Below are positions 25,101 through 34,200 of a stretch of DNA of 64,000 bases, piece after piece. How positions within the stretch are numbered: the stretch's first letter is position 1; every line of letters begins with the position of its first letter. The DNA comes from Trogon surrucura (lineage: Eukaryota; Chordata; Aves; Trogoniformes; Trogonidae). The translations under genes and the position numbers were made by a program. The stretch spans positions 26,310,604-26,374,603 of the forward strand of contig CM036620.1 in the NCBI GenBank assembly GCA_020746105.1, given 5' to 3'. Below the pieces are notes generated by a model that worked only from the letters and a program-made list of their open reading frames with translations, was not told the DNA's origin and did not search any database.

Positions 25101-25908
25101 GGCAAAGCTCCTGGGGCTGAAGTGATGTGGTAAATGGTACAAAATCTGTGGCTTCAAAGCACAAAAGCTGCTTTCAAGCTTTCTAAGCAATCTGAAAGAC
25201 TCTACCCATAGCAGGACGGCTGCCACCATAGTGACACTTCACCAAAGGTAACATCACTACAAAAGTAGCAAAGAAATGAAAGGCAGCGTCTGCCGGTGCT
25301 GGCTGCACCAGAGAGTTGTCCCTGCTATTTCCAGAGATTAGGTAGCAAGTTAAAAATGTCACCCTGTGTGGTATTTACCCTTGAAGGTGGTGTGAGAGGT
25401 AGCATAGAAGCAGGGAGCACACAGGGAGGTGGCCCAGCAAGGAAGCACAGCCGTGGCCGTTCAGCGTCACCAGGCACGAATGGTGCCGTGCTTTCAGGGG
25501 AGGGCTGCTTGGGCACACAAATTAGCCATGTTAAACTCCTTTCCTCTTCCCTCCACCTAATCTTCTTTGCAGTGTGCGTGTACTAAATCAGAACCCTGCC
25601 TCATCTCTGGCCGTGCATACCAAAGAGGCTAAAACTGGGGAGAAAGGAAAAGAATCCCCCCCCCCCTTTTTTTTTTCTTCCTTTCCAGCTTATCTCTTAG
25701 GCATGCTCAGGCTTCACCCCTGTATAGAAGGTTATTCTACAGATGTTGCAATTCAGGGCGAGTAGTGCTTCCCTGTTGTATGCATTAAGCTTTACTTCAC
25801 CATATGGCAACTCACTGCTGCAGAAACTCACTTGAGAAATGGACTAAAATTTCACACCCAAAGGTGTCTCACCTTATCTCTCTGCTGAAGAGAAGCTGAC
25901 TTGGACAT
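3804..25908 (-). CDS. OPN4X: Melanopsin, Xenopus-type (OPN4X), 10 coding exons
   Basis: Retinal-binding G-protein-coupled photopigment of the melanopsin (Gq, rhabdomeric-like) family, expected in the plasma membrane of non-visual photoreceptive cells. The joined exons (listed separately) give 1,668 nt, i.e. 555 residues. Approximate layout: TM1 33-58 with N51; TM2 69-91 with D79; TM3 106-129 then DRY 130-132; TM4 150-170 with W158; EL2 with E177 and C183; TM5 198-224 with P209; TM6 255-281 with SWSPY 268-272; TM7 292-313 with Schiff-base lysine K300 and NPIIY 306-310; helix-8 start HPRYR 314-318 with a possible palmitoyl cysteine C327; then a long serine-rich tail. C106 and C183 form the conserved disulfide. 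Y109 sits where bovine rhodopsin has E113, as in other melanopsins. Exon wording (SYVPEGLMISCTWDY, QSMKNEWKLAKIAFV) and the C-terminal exon match Xenopus melanopsin rather than mammalian OPN4, so this is the X paralogue, absent from mammals. All junctions are GT-AG and keep frame, and no disabling change is seen. Confidence 0.95.
4194..7447 (-). other. OPN4X: OPN4X intron 9
   Basis: 3.25-kb phase-0 intron, donor GTAAGA. It is A/T-rich with short poly-A/T runs (near 5526-5542). An open frame at 6112-6510 on the plus strand (132 codons) has no family features. No repeat or regulatory element recognised. Confidence 0.7.
7448..7597 (-). CDS. OPN4X: OPN4X coding exon 9
   Basis: Exactly 50 codons, residues 377-426, phase 0 at both ends. 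It starts TWSNVELDPVEP and contains KKLQPRRSHSFSTSL, a basic and serine-rich tail segment typical of the X-type melanopsin tail. Acceptor is TTTCTGATTAG and donor GTAAGA. The exon is too small to show as a long open frame; it was found by looking for the tail segment missing between exons 8 and 10. Skipping it would keep the reading frame. Confidence 0.88.
7598..10703 (-). other. OPN4X: OPN4X intron 8
   Basis: 3.1-kb phase-0 intron with donor GTAAGT. It contains an antisense-oriented piece of simple tetramer-like sequence near 8278-8300 (ATAGATAGATC) and a CR1 fragment at 8344-8500. Retention of the intron would add seven codons (VSLFLCP) after residue 376 before a stop at about 10680. Confidence 0.7.
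8344..8500 (-). mobile_element. CR1 3' fragment in OPN4X intron 8
   Basis: The reverse complement ends in the CR1 tail (plus strand ATCATAGAATCATACAACAG) preceded by the 3' UTR wording GTTGGACTCGATGATCTTGAGGGTC. The part beyond 8412 is more diverged, and its upstream limit near 8500 is approximate. It lies in the same orientation as OPN4X. Confidence 0.8.
10704..10878 (-). CDS. OPN4X: OPN4X coding exon 8
   Basis: Completes R318 of the HPRYR motif and encodes residues 319-376. After KTIHNAVPCLRFLIRISK (helix 8, with C327 as a possible palmitoylation site) comes a serine/threonine-rich stretch, ESSFRTSLSSHQSLSG, a likely target of receptor kinases. Acceptor is TTCCATTAG and donor GTAAGT, ending in phase 0 after ...TGEA. 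Confidence 0.95.
11775..11842. repeat. Perfect 19-bp inverted repeat, 30-nt loop
   Basis: The left arm at 11775-11793 (ATGTATTTCACATGTACAG) is the exact reverse complement of the right arm at 11824-11842. The 30-base spacer lies between them. Transcribed, this would fold into a 19-pair stem. It may be a pre-miRNA-like hairpin, the terminal repeats of a small DNA transposon remnant, or chance fixation; the sequence alone does not decide. Confidence 0.9.
13611..13626 (+). promoter_or_regulatory. CTCF-like motif in OPN4X intron 7
   Basis: CTGCCATCTAGTGGCG closely fits the conserved vertebrate CTCF core (CCANNAGNNGGC type; the CCATCTAGTGG variant is common). It sits inside ordinary A/T-rich intron sequence, so it stands out locally. 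Binding is inferred from the motif only. Confidence 0.45.
15921..16028 (-). CDS. OPN4X: OPN4X coding exon 7 (TM7, retinal lysine)
   Basis: Encodes residues 283-317 plus shared codons G282 and R318. TM7 carries K300 in VPAVIAKASAIYNPIIY, the Schiff-base site for retinal, and NPIIY at 306-310. HPRYR follows at 314-318. Acceptor is GTTTTAG; donor GTACAG is weak. Without splicing, the frame would run another 32 or so codons into intron 7 before stopping at about 15821. Confidence 0.97.
16029..17097 (-). other. OPN4X: OPN4X intron 6
   Basis: 1.07-kb phase-2 intron, donor GTAAGT. It contains a CR1 3' fragment (16571-16680) and nothing else recognised. Confidence 0.75.
16571..16680 (-). mobile_element. 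CR1 3' fragment in OPN4X intron 6
   Basis: The plus strand begins ATCATAGAGTCACAGAGTGG followed by GGAAGGGACCTTTAAAAATC, the reverse complement of a CR1 3' UTR and tail. The adjoining part reads on the minus strand as the ORF2 C-terminus (KAMLDGALSNLI). Short 5'-truncated copy. Confidence 0.9.
17098..17253 (-). CDS. OPN4X: OPN4X coding exon 6 (IL3, TM6)
   Basis: Encodes residues 231-281 plus shared codons R230 and G282. The third intracellular loop (DVQRLGSCSRKAYLSQSMK) leads into TM6 with NEWKLAKIAFVVIIVFVLSW and the SWSPY toggle motif. Acceptor is CCCCTCACAG and donor GTAAGT. The extended basic IL3/TM6 start is the region that contacts Gq in this family. Confidence 0.97.
17254..19052 (-). 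other. OPN4X: OPN4X intron 5
   Basis: 1.8-kb phase-2 intron, donor GTAAGC. The plus strand is open from 17449 to 17931 (160 codons), with no recognised domain. No repeat identified. Confidence 0.7.
19053..19224 (-). CDS. OPN4X: OPN4X coding exon 5 (EL2, TM5)
   Basis: Completes S173 and encodes residues 174-229. SYVPEGLMISCTWDY carries the EL2 glutamate E177 (equivalent of rhodopsin E181, the likely counterion in melanopsins) and disulfide C183. N194-R-S is an NXS sequon at the start of TM5. TM5 has three consecutive cysteines (202-204) and P209. Acceptor is TTTCATAG and donor GTAAGC. Confidence 0.97.
19225..19648 (-). other. OPN4X: OPN4X intron 4
   Basis: The smallest intron, 424 nt, phase 1, donor GTATGT and acceptor TTTCATAG. 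A short CA/A-rich run at 19250-19268 lies close to the acceptor. No repeat recognised. Confidence 0.75.
19649..19852 (-). CDS. OPN4X: OPN4X coding exon 4 (TM3, DRY, TM4)
   Basis: Encodes residues 106-172 plus shared codons G105 and S173. TM3 begins CDLYAFCGALFG with disulfide C106 and Y109 at the counterion position. The DRY motif (130-132) is followed by LVITKPLQSIQW and TM4 with W158. Acceptor is TTCTGCTGCAG and donor GTATGT. The frame is open past the donor, but the downstream residues do not match the family, which confirms the junction. Confidence 0.97.
19853..21318 (-). other. OPN4X: OPN4X intron 3
   Basis: 1.47-kb phase-1 intron with the weak donor GTACTT. A/T-rich; no repeat, RNA or regulatory feature recognised. 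Confidence 0.7.
21319..21452 (-). CDS. OPN4X: OPN4X coding exon 3 (IL1, TM2)
   Basis: Completes S60 and encodes residues 61-104 plus the first base of G105. NKKLRTPQNYFIMNLAVSDF spans IL1 and TM2 with the conserved D79. SATQAPMCFINSLHREWILG covers the TM2 end and EL1. Acceptor is TGTTTTAAAG and donor GTACTT. The frame was fixed by joining to exon 2 (FYS-NKK) and exon 4 (DIG-CDL). Confidence 0.96.
21453..23762 (-). other. OPN4X: OPN4X intron 2
   Basis: 2.3-kb phase-2 intron with the weak donor GTACAA. Short open frames on both strands around 22675-23443 show no family features. No repeat recognised. Confidence 0.7.
23763..23905 (-). CDS. OPN4X: OPN4X coding exon 2 (N-terminus, TM1)
   Basis: Encodes residues 13-59 plus two bases of S60. 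A short extracellular stretch (GLNMGTQPHALTKAEIPAHV) leads into TM1 with the GN motif (N51) in GIIGNLLVLYAFY. Acceptor is TTTTCCATTCAG. The in-exon methionine M16 could serve as an alternative start if exon 1 were bypassed. Confidence 0.95.
23960..24138 (-). mobile_element. tRNA-Ile-headed SINE with CR1 tail (TguSINE1-type)
   Basis: Read on the minus strand from 24138, the first ~70 bases are a degenerate tRNA-Ile. They show GGCCTGTTAGCTCACTCG with an A box, an anticodon loop CTGATAA (GAU), and a B box near TGTTCGATCCC. The 3' acceptor strand is missing. A CR1-type 3' tail follows instead (GACAGGGAGGTTGGATTAAATG, GGTCCCTTCCAGCC), ending ATTCTATGATGATGATGA. This head-tail layout is that of the songbird SINE family TguSINE1, moved by CR1 enzymes. 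It is nearly full length and in the same orientation as OPN4X. Confidence 0.85.
25656..25676. repeat. C11-T10 homopolymer tract
   Basis: Eleven C followed by ten T in OPN4X intron 1, about 200 nt from exon 1. On the transcript strand this is A10-G11. Length is probably polymorphic and error-prone in sequencing. Confidence 0.95.
25873..25908 (-). CDS. OPN4X: OPN4X coding exon 1 (start codon)
   Basis: Only 12 codons: ATG followed by SKSASLQQRDK, then donor GTGAGA in phase 0. This matches exon 2, which opens in phase 0. The ATG has A at -3 (CCAAAATG), and an in-frame TGA lies upstream, so the frame cannot extend far. Xenopus melanopsin likewise has a short, poorly conserved N-terminus. Non-coding 5' exons further upstream cannot be excluded. 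Confidence 0.8.
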
Positions 25909-26100
25909 TTTGGCCTTATTTACTCAGTTACGCGTGGTGAGCTGTGTCAAAGGCTGGAGTATGTCTCATGTGACAGATTTGTGAACTCAGATTACAGTTT
26001 GCTGGTAATACTGGGTGAAATATTAAGTATTGATGCTTATGGAGTGAAATTTGGAAGGCAATAAATATCGGGGATTACACAAAGGCTGCAATCTCAGCAA
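25909..26100 (-). promoter_or_regulatory. OPN4X: Candidate OPN4X promoter/5' UTR
   Basis: The region just upstream of the start codon contains the plus-strand motif GGATTA at 26072-26077, a core site for OTX/CRX-type homeodomain factors that act in photoreceptors. A TATA-like ATATTTAT (minus strand) lies at about 26062-26069. There is no CpG island. Motif-based and weak: no transcript start is known from the sequence. Confidence 0.25.
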
Positions 26101-29100
26101 GAAACTCAAGTGAAGCATGTTTAAATTAAACAGGCTTTGGAGAAGGGACCTTGCTTTCAAGGGAGTCCGTAAAATACTAGCGCCACTTTTGCTGCAATGT
26201 TAATAGCAGTAAGAACAACTTTAAGATCTAAATGAAAAGACGGCTACTAATCCTGTCAGTGTTACCCTGAGACAGCAGGATGTGGCAGGCATCCAGCTGC
26301 ATGAAATGTGGGAAGCTGATAAAGACAGAAAGCCATTTACAACACTGTAATTTGCATCTAAGAAGATAAACACACATATCTATGTGTGTGTATGCATACA
26401 TATACATATCAACAGAAAAGCTCAACTTTGATTAAAAAAGTCCATTAAACTAGTGGGAATTTTTGAAATAAAACAGGCTAATCCAGTGTAAATACCTGCA
26501 AGCTGATCAAAGAAAATTTATACTTTGCTTTACTCACACAATTTATTTCAGTAATTTGGCATAATTTCACAATAGAAAACTTTAAGAATAAAGATTTATA
26601 TACCCTTAAGCTTGAGAATTTAAAATCTACTCTGTTGAACAAATGTTGCTTTTCTAACACAGACTCATTCTCCCAACTGGAGACAAACCATCAGTGTCAT
26701 CAAGGCTTTAAGATACTTGCAAAATTTAAGTTCTCTCTCTTGTCCTATAGTACCATCTGTGAGAAGCCAGCTTTTCTGATAATTTTCCTCAAGAAGTTAA
26801 ACATTTGCTAATGTAAATATTTTACTCTATGAAGATGAGGATAAAAAAAATGAAAAAAAAATAAGCTTGGTGAAGAGCTCTAATGAGAAGCTGTTATTTG
26901 CTGATATTCTCAAAAGCTGTTACCACTCTATGCATTTTTTGATACTTTTTGTTTCTCCTGAGTCATAAGAATAAAATTAAACTATAGGAGAATATTGCAA
27001 GTTGCTGTGACTCTTTCCAACTCAAAAAAACCCCAAATAACTATTACAAATATTTTCAGATGACTTGGTATGCAGGACAGCAACTAACTACAGCAAGTTA
27101 CATTTGCTATAGCCACTGTCATGTCTTACCAGGTTATGTCTGTATTAACCTCTTGCAGCACCACAATGATGTATGGTCGACAACAACCGGTCTGAATCAG
27201 CAAAAAAACCAGTTTATACTAGTAGGAGAGGCCTGGCATTTAGACTTGGCAAAGCATGGATTTTGGATCCATCCTATGCCACCGTTCTCTAACTGCTAGA
27301 GTACCCTGTGCAGTTACACCTCAGGCTATTCATTTTATCAACAGTGAATTTAGACCCCTTAAGAACGCAGTCAGAAAACTCACAAAGTTAAAAGACAGGT
27401 TGTGAGATGCTTCCCCCACTTGGCTGTTTCACACTGCCATGGTAATGCACAGCTGCTCTGGGTTCAGCACATCTGTATCAAAAAACCCTATGTTTATGGG
27501 TCCTCAGTACCACTGCAGCCACATAATGTAGAACGAAAAGCCTGTTCTCTTATAAGCTGCAGTCTTGCTCCTTCTTTTTAATGGTTTAACACAAAGATAA
27601 TGAAGGCAGACATTACATTTTAGTCAACCAATCCTTTAGTCAATGGAATCCCTAGTGGATGAAGTGAGTTTTCGAGAGCTCACATGAGATGTGTTCACTT
27701 GTCCATTTTTCTCCCAGGTTGACTCTGCCTCCCTCCATTTGTGGTCCTGGGACAGAAGCCCAAGCACTCTGCCAAAGACACATTCATTTCCTAAGTGAAA
27801 ATTTTTAAGACACCATCCAGAATGACCTGATTGTTTCACTCAAATATACAAAAGTAAACAAGCAGACCATGAAGATACCAGTAATCGCAGCAGGGCCAGC
27901 TTCTGGCATACTTGCCTGTCCTGGTCTACTTTGTTTGGCTCCTTTTAAATTAATGCTGCAATCACTTCTGTTTTGACTCTATGAGATGTGGGACCTGACA
28001 ACTCACATAAATCAGGATGTGGCCTCACCCTTGCATGCAATGTGACTGCAACATCAAAATGCTGTCACCTACGTGGCTGCTCAGAGGGCTTTTCTGGCAG
28101 GGTAACTAACAAATTTGCGGGCAAAGAGAGGATAAACAACTAACAGCTGTCCCTCAACTAGCTGGCAAAGGAAGCAGGCATCAGATATAAAAATAAACTT
28201 GGTCTACTTCTCCCAAAATAAAGATGGAAAACTTAACAGATGAGGAAAGTCTATGAAAGCTTTTGTAATTTGAATTTGAGTGGTAAAATGATGTCCAAAT
28301 AATTAGAGCCATCTGTTTTTGCCTTCCAGCTGATAAGATTAATACAGACTTCAATGCAGAAGCCAAAAAAAGTTGGTTCAAAACGAAGGACAAGGGCAGG
28401 TCCCCTTCAATAGGTGGGGTAGAAAATAATGGATCAAATTCAGAAATGGTTGTATGATTAGCATTAGGTGGATATTAGAGCATCTAAAGCTTTATTTCTG
28501 CTCTGATTTTGGTCACAGATGCAAGCTCATCTTGTGGAAATGATTTACACTGAAATGAGCTTAAGCAAGGGCTTACTTACATGGGAGATTAATGTGCACT
28601 AACAAGGAAGTGAATTAACAGCATAGCAGCCTCCCTGTGCTAACCCGCTATGTGGATTTGCAATGCAGAAGTTTGATTTTACTGTACAAAAACCCTTAAG
28701 TTTCCAAGTTACACCTGGAAATTTTAAAGAACAGTAGTAAACAATACTTAAGTATGATGAGACAGACGCAACACACGTGTGCCAGCTACCAGTTGCTACT
28801 TGCAAAGTTCCTTGTAATTTCAGTATGAAGCACCATCTGGTTTGAAATGACAGCAAAATTTGGGGCTTAATTAATATCTTGTACATGGGAACTTTTGAAT
28901 CAACAAACAGAAGGCTGCTGCTATGTGATGACTATAGTAGAGCTAGCAATAGACATTTTTCAAAATATATATTTAAAATTAACACTTGTGGAAAATATTG
29001 TTAATATCTTTGGGTATTAAAAACCAAAAAAAAAAAACAAAAATGAGCTTTTCTTGTTCCGGTTAACCATTCTGCATTATACCACCACACTGTAAGTACA

Positions 29101-30744
29101 GATTAATTCGGTCCTCAGAAAATCAAATCAAACCACAACCATCCACATGTGGAAAGGTTACTTTTCTTATCAGTCTCTGGGCGATACTATTCTTCCACAG
29201 CTCCTTCCAGCCAGTTCACATGCCAAAGCCAAGAACACTCAAACACATATTTATAAGCATGCATTTAATCAAGAAGACAATTGGTTTAGCAAACGGAACT
29301 GTGAATTTGATGCAGTTCATCCAAAAGTGACAAACAAGGACAAGAACTGCCAGTGCTGTGTACAACAGGACAAATATCAGTGGTAAAAGACACATTTGCT
29401 TCTCCAAATACAATAAATAAAAAAGAAAACACTAACAACAAAAAGCAGCCCAGCTGAATAACAAGCTGGCTTGTGGTCCCGCCCAGGCACTATCTACGCT
29501 GTTTGGGCAGGGGTTAGAAAATGCGATGGCATAGTGGGACTTTTTCAAGTTATTCTACTGAGCGTGCCTGCACAACTGGCCTTGGGAGGAACATTGCAAT
29601 GCTCACTCCCCTGTTTCTGTGGGGAAACACTGGCAAGTAACTAGCATGTTTTTTTCCCCTCCCTTAATCCAAGTTATTAAAACCAAACCTTGAGGCAAAT
29701 GATCTTTATTCCAAGATCTGAAAGTTACAAAGCAAAATACCAAAGGTGTAGTTTTTGATTTTTTTCTGTTCTGGCACTGGTGTACTTGTATAGTCAAGAC
29801 AGGTAGCATTAACCAGGACTTCACAACATTTTCCTCCACAGAAATTTTAAGTTCTATTTAAACACAACCAAATCTAACCTGCAAGCACAAAACCTACAAG
29901 AACCAAAATCAACCATAACTGAAGCATTTTTTGAAAAACAAGTGAACAAAACCCAGCTACCAGAAGCTGTTAATATTCAGTTGAGTGGGGGGCTCAGTCT
30001 GCCTGCCTCTTCCCTTCTCTCACAGGCTTGCACAGACAGATCCTTAACATGACCCCTGAGACACCATATTGCCCCCTTGGCCATAAATATCTTTGAAATT
30101 ACCTGATGCCATGTCCAAACACACCTCAAACTACAACACAAGCTATGCACACTCAGGCAGGCAGCAGGCTGAACAAATCTAATCAATGCTAACACTGCAT
30201 CAAAATTAGCTGGACTATTACACTTCAGTGCATGTTTGTTTGGCCATGAGGGAACAGTTGACTGTTAGCACAGTGCAACAACAAAACAGTAGGCAGAAAT
30301 CTCAGGATATATCTTTTAGATCACTAGAGCATGTTAAAGAAAAGCATATGTACTCAAAACATGATTTCAGAGTTACTTTCTTCAATACAGGAAATTTTGC
30401 TTATTACACATCATACTTACATAGGTTATTTTTCTCCCTCTGAGCATCTTACTGCTAACTGCAGCTCTTTAATAGTCAATAAAATTCACCTAAAACACAG
30501 AAATTCCTTTATGCTCACCACTCAGTGGCGAGAGTGCTCCAAACACTGGCAATGTAACCCTTTGGCATAACATGGGCTCTTCGCCTGAGCTGCTCTCCCC
30601 TCTCTGCCTCCTTTGAGCTCCTGTAGCTCATCTTGGTCCATTTTACTCATCCCAGGCTGCCAGACTACTGCTGCTTCCATTTTACCACTGACAGATGCCT
30701 CTGACCAGGATGCTCCCACTCCAGCCTGCCCACCACGTATCAAA
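26101..30744. other. Intergenic, no gene seen
   Basis: 4.6 kb of A/T-rich sequence with only short open frames. An imperfect purine/pyrimidine repeat (CACACATATCTATGTGTGTG type) lies at 26370-26410. No transposon, RNA gene or exon recognised. Confidence 0.5.
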
Positions 30745-31285
30745 AGTCTCTGGAGTTGAGACCCCACCTGCAGTCCTGTGTTCAGCTCTGGGGCTCCCAA
30801 CACAAGAAGGACATGCACCTGCTGGAGCAGATTCAGAGAAGGGCCACAAAAATGATCAGGGGGCTAGAGCAACCACCCGTGAGGCCAGACTGAGAGAGTT
30901 GGGGCTGTTCAGCCTGAAGAACAGGAGGCTTTGGAGAGATCTTGTAGCAGCATTCCAGTATTTAAAGGAGGCTACAGGAAAGAAGGGGAGGGACTCTTGA
31001 TCAGGGAGTGAAGCAATAAGGCAAGGGGTAATGGTTTCAAATGGAAAGAAGGTAGATATTGATTAGATAAGAGGAAGAAATCCTTTACTGTGAGGGTGGT
31101 GAGACGCTGGAACAGGTTGCCCAGAGAAGCTGTGGAAGTCCCCTCCCTGGAAGTGTTCAAGGCAAGGCTGGATGAGGCTTTGAGCAACCTGGTCTGGTGG
31201 GAGGTGCCCCTGCTCATTGCAGGGAGGGTGGAACCAGATGATCTTTAAGGTCCCTTCCAACCCAAGCCATTCCATGATTCCATGG
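30745..31285 (+). mobile_element. CR1 LINE, 5'-truncated, ~540 bp
   Basis: Contains the C-terminal part of CR1 ORF2 and the 3' UTR. Recognisable stretches include GGCTCCCAACACAAGAAGGAC, GAGAGAGTTGGGGCTGTTCAG and GGAACAGGTTGCCCAGAGAAG, with the end GGTCCCTTCCAACCCAAGCC and the tail ATTCCATGATTCCATGG. The frame is broken by stops (for example near 30998). Its upstream limit is approximate. Confidence 0.93.
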
Positions 31286-34200
31286 AAAGCAATTTCATGG
31301 GCTGTCATTATCTGCTGATGGCAACATGGTGCTGCAGCACCTATCAACTGCCTGGACCAAGCCCTTTCCTGCTCCTGCAGCCCCAGGTCTGAGCAGCAGC
31401 AACCACAGCTGCCAGGTGGTGGTCACCTGTTACTGATTTTAACAGGAGCACACAAAGAAACGTCTTTACCTGTCCACAAATGTTGGCACCATATTTTGAA
31501 ATTCTGATCTCTGCCAGTGGATATAACATCTTGCCCTGATGTTTCAAAGAGCTTGAACATATACGTGGGCTTCTGGAGAGCTAGACTTCTATATTTTTTA
31601 TTTTTTTAAAAAAAAGAATACTTTCTTTCTTATTGTTGATAACTGAGAGCGAATCCTTCACCAGCCACCTCTGGCTTTATGCATCTTGTCTAGACAGTAG
31701 TAGTCTTTTCATTGCACTATTCTGTTTCGTGGGAAGACACACTCAGCTGCTGCCAGAAGATCCGTGTGCAAAACCTGCTCTGAGAAGTGAGCTCTGCCAT
31801 GAAAACACGTGCTTATTTTTAAGGATTGTGAAAAAAAACCCCAAAACCAAATCATCATCTGACATCAGCTTTTCAAAGGGTGTTTACAAAATGAAAATGC
31901 ATCCTAATAAACCAGTTGATGCAGGATGTTTACACTAAGCCTATATAGTCTTTCTAAGGCTACTTTAAAAAAATACACACAACTAATATTTTTTCAGCAA
32001 TGTGGCCATCTGATTCCTGCTGGATTCTCTGTTTTCTATTTTTATATTCTGTCACTTTTGAGGAAGTCAGTGCAATGATAATAGTAGAAATACTCTTCCT
32101 TTACTAACTACATTTTAGTGAAGTTTACTTTACAATTGTTACTAGCTAAGAGTAAAGACCTGCAGTTTTACCAAAGAATCCATCTCACTTTCCGCATTTC
32201 TCTATTTATAAACATGCTCACTTTTCTTCTGCAGGAAATATTCTAAACTGAAGCCCTGAGACCAGAGACATTCTTCACCAACTAATATAATTTCTACATT
32301 TCAACAAGAAATTTTGGTAGGGGGTTCTAGGTTAGAGTAAAGGGCAATTTAAAGCAGCCCCACAACTTCTTGATGCCATTTGCATCATTCCATCACATAC
32401 ACTGAGGAACAGGAAAACTGCAAAAATAGTCAGAGATCAGAGGCCCACCATCTCCCGTATCTCACACCTGACAATGTCTGGCAACAGATGCTTTTAGGGG
32501 AAGAACACGAACATAGCGAGTGCACATTCTCAATCTGTTAACTTCAAGCAGCACATTTATGATATTAGTTTGAACAGTGGAGTATTCAGTTTCTGTTTAG
32601 CTCAAAGAAATGTCTAACCACACTAAACTGAGGATTATGGCCATGTAATATCTACTTGCTTCTCTTTAATATTCCTTTATGCATGGAAGGGGAATATGCA
32701 GAAAGCAGAGCCAGACTCATCCCAGCAGTGCACAGTGAATGGACAAGAGGCAACAGACACAAGTCACCACAGGCAAAGTTTTCAGAGGGATGGATGGAGA
32801 CAGAAACGGGCCCAGAACAGCTGCACAATCTTCATCCTTGGAAAATTTCAAAAAAGTTAAAGTTAGTTGTGCTTGTAGCAGGAGGTGGGAGTTGGTGGCC
32901 ACGCTTCCAACCTGAGATATTCCATGATGCCAGGAATCAAACCCTCCAAAACATGCAGTTTAAAAATATGGCTTTGAGTCATCAGTAAAATGAAATCTTA
33001 TTTCAGTTACTTGAGGACAGATATGCTATCTCAGCGAATTGAAAATCTTCCTACCTACCTTCTTTTACTTTCACAAGGAACTGGGGAGAAACAACAAAAG
33101 CCAAACGTACCTATACGCTTGTTTTTCACCAGACGCTGTAGACTAACTTCAATAGATAATCTGCAAAGGGACCCTATTTCTTGGTTAGGAAGGCTGCACT
33201 AAGTGCTCTAGTTCATTTTTAACAGTTTCTCCTACTGAGGCTCTAAGTCCTGCATGAGGACAGATTTCCAGAGGTTTTCAGGCAGTTAGCACCTATTGAT
33301 TGCAAGGGTAACAATACACTTACTCTTGTCCTGTGTTGAAAAAGCTCCTTGATGTTTCTCTGCACTGTTAGATACCTAGGTGTCATAAAAATCTAGCTTT
33401 GGACTATTTTATGATTAATTTTAGAGAATGTAACTGGATCACTGATAAATTGTTTAGTCCAATGGCCTATGCATTTTAGTCTAACAGATTCCCACTAGTT
33501 ACCACAAACACTGTTTAGAATAAAGCACCCAGCCAACACAGGCAATGGAGAAAACAGAGATTATTGGGAAGAAAATGATCAGTCAAGATATAGTCAAGAT
33601 AACCCATTTCTGCAGTGAAAGGCAAATCTTTATTGCCAAATGAAATCATTTGGCAGTAGCTTGACCTTCCTTCACTCTCCGGAAAAAGAGTAAAAAAGAG
33701 GAGGGAGATCCTTGCTTGTCAAGATGCCTGGAGGGTGAAGGACTTCTGAATTTCTTATGGATCTAACAGACCAACATGCAGTGAGCGAGTGAAAGTGGCA
33801 ACTCCATTCACAATTAGCAAGCTACGGCAGTACCAAGGACTTATTTCTGAGGAAAATTGAAGCAGCACTGGAAAAATAATAAGGAACTGCAATATGGGCA
33901 TAATTAGAGAGAAATGACAGCAATGAAAATAGTTATAAAATACTAAGATAACAGAGCATGCTTTGAAGCATTTGGTGGGAATATGTGTATATAATTAAAA
34001 GCAACTTAATTATCTTGTGTAAGTGCTCATCTTGGAGAAAGAAACGGTATCTCACACCAAAGCGAGTGCCTTTACTTTGATCTGGATCGGGACCAAGACA
34101 ACTTTGATATAGCAGTGAAGGAGCTCCATTTCTTCTGTCTCCACTGCCATGTGTAGAAGCACACTGAAAACAGGAACAATATTTTAACCATTTTTCAAGT

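Larger units (their letters stand above)
23906..25872 (-). other. OPN4X: OPN4X intron 1
   Basis: 1.97-kb phase-0 intron, donor GTGAGA. It contains the tRNA-Ile/CR1 SINE (23960-24138) and a C11/T10 homopolymer pair (25656-25676). Otherwise unremarkable. Confidence 0.7.
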
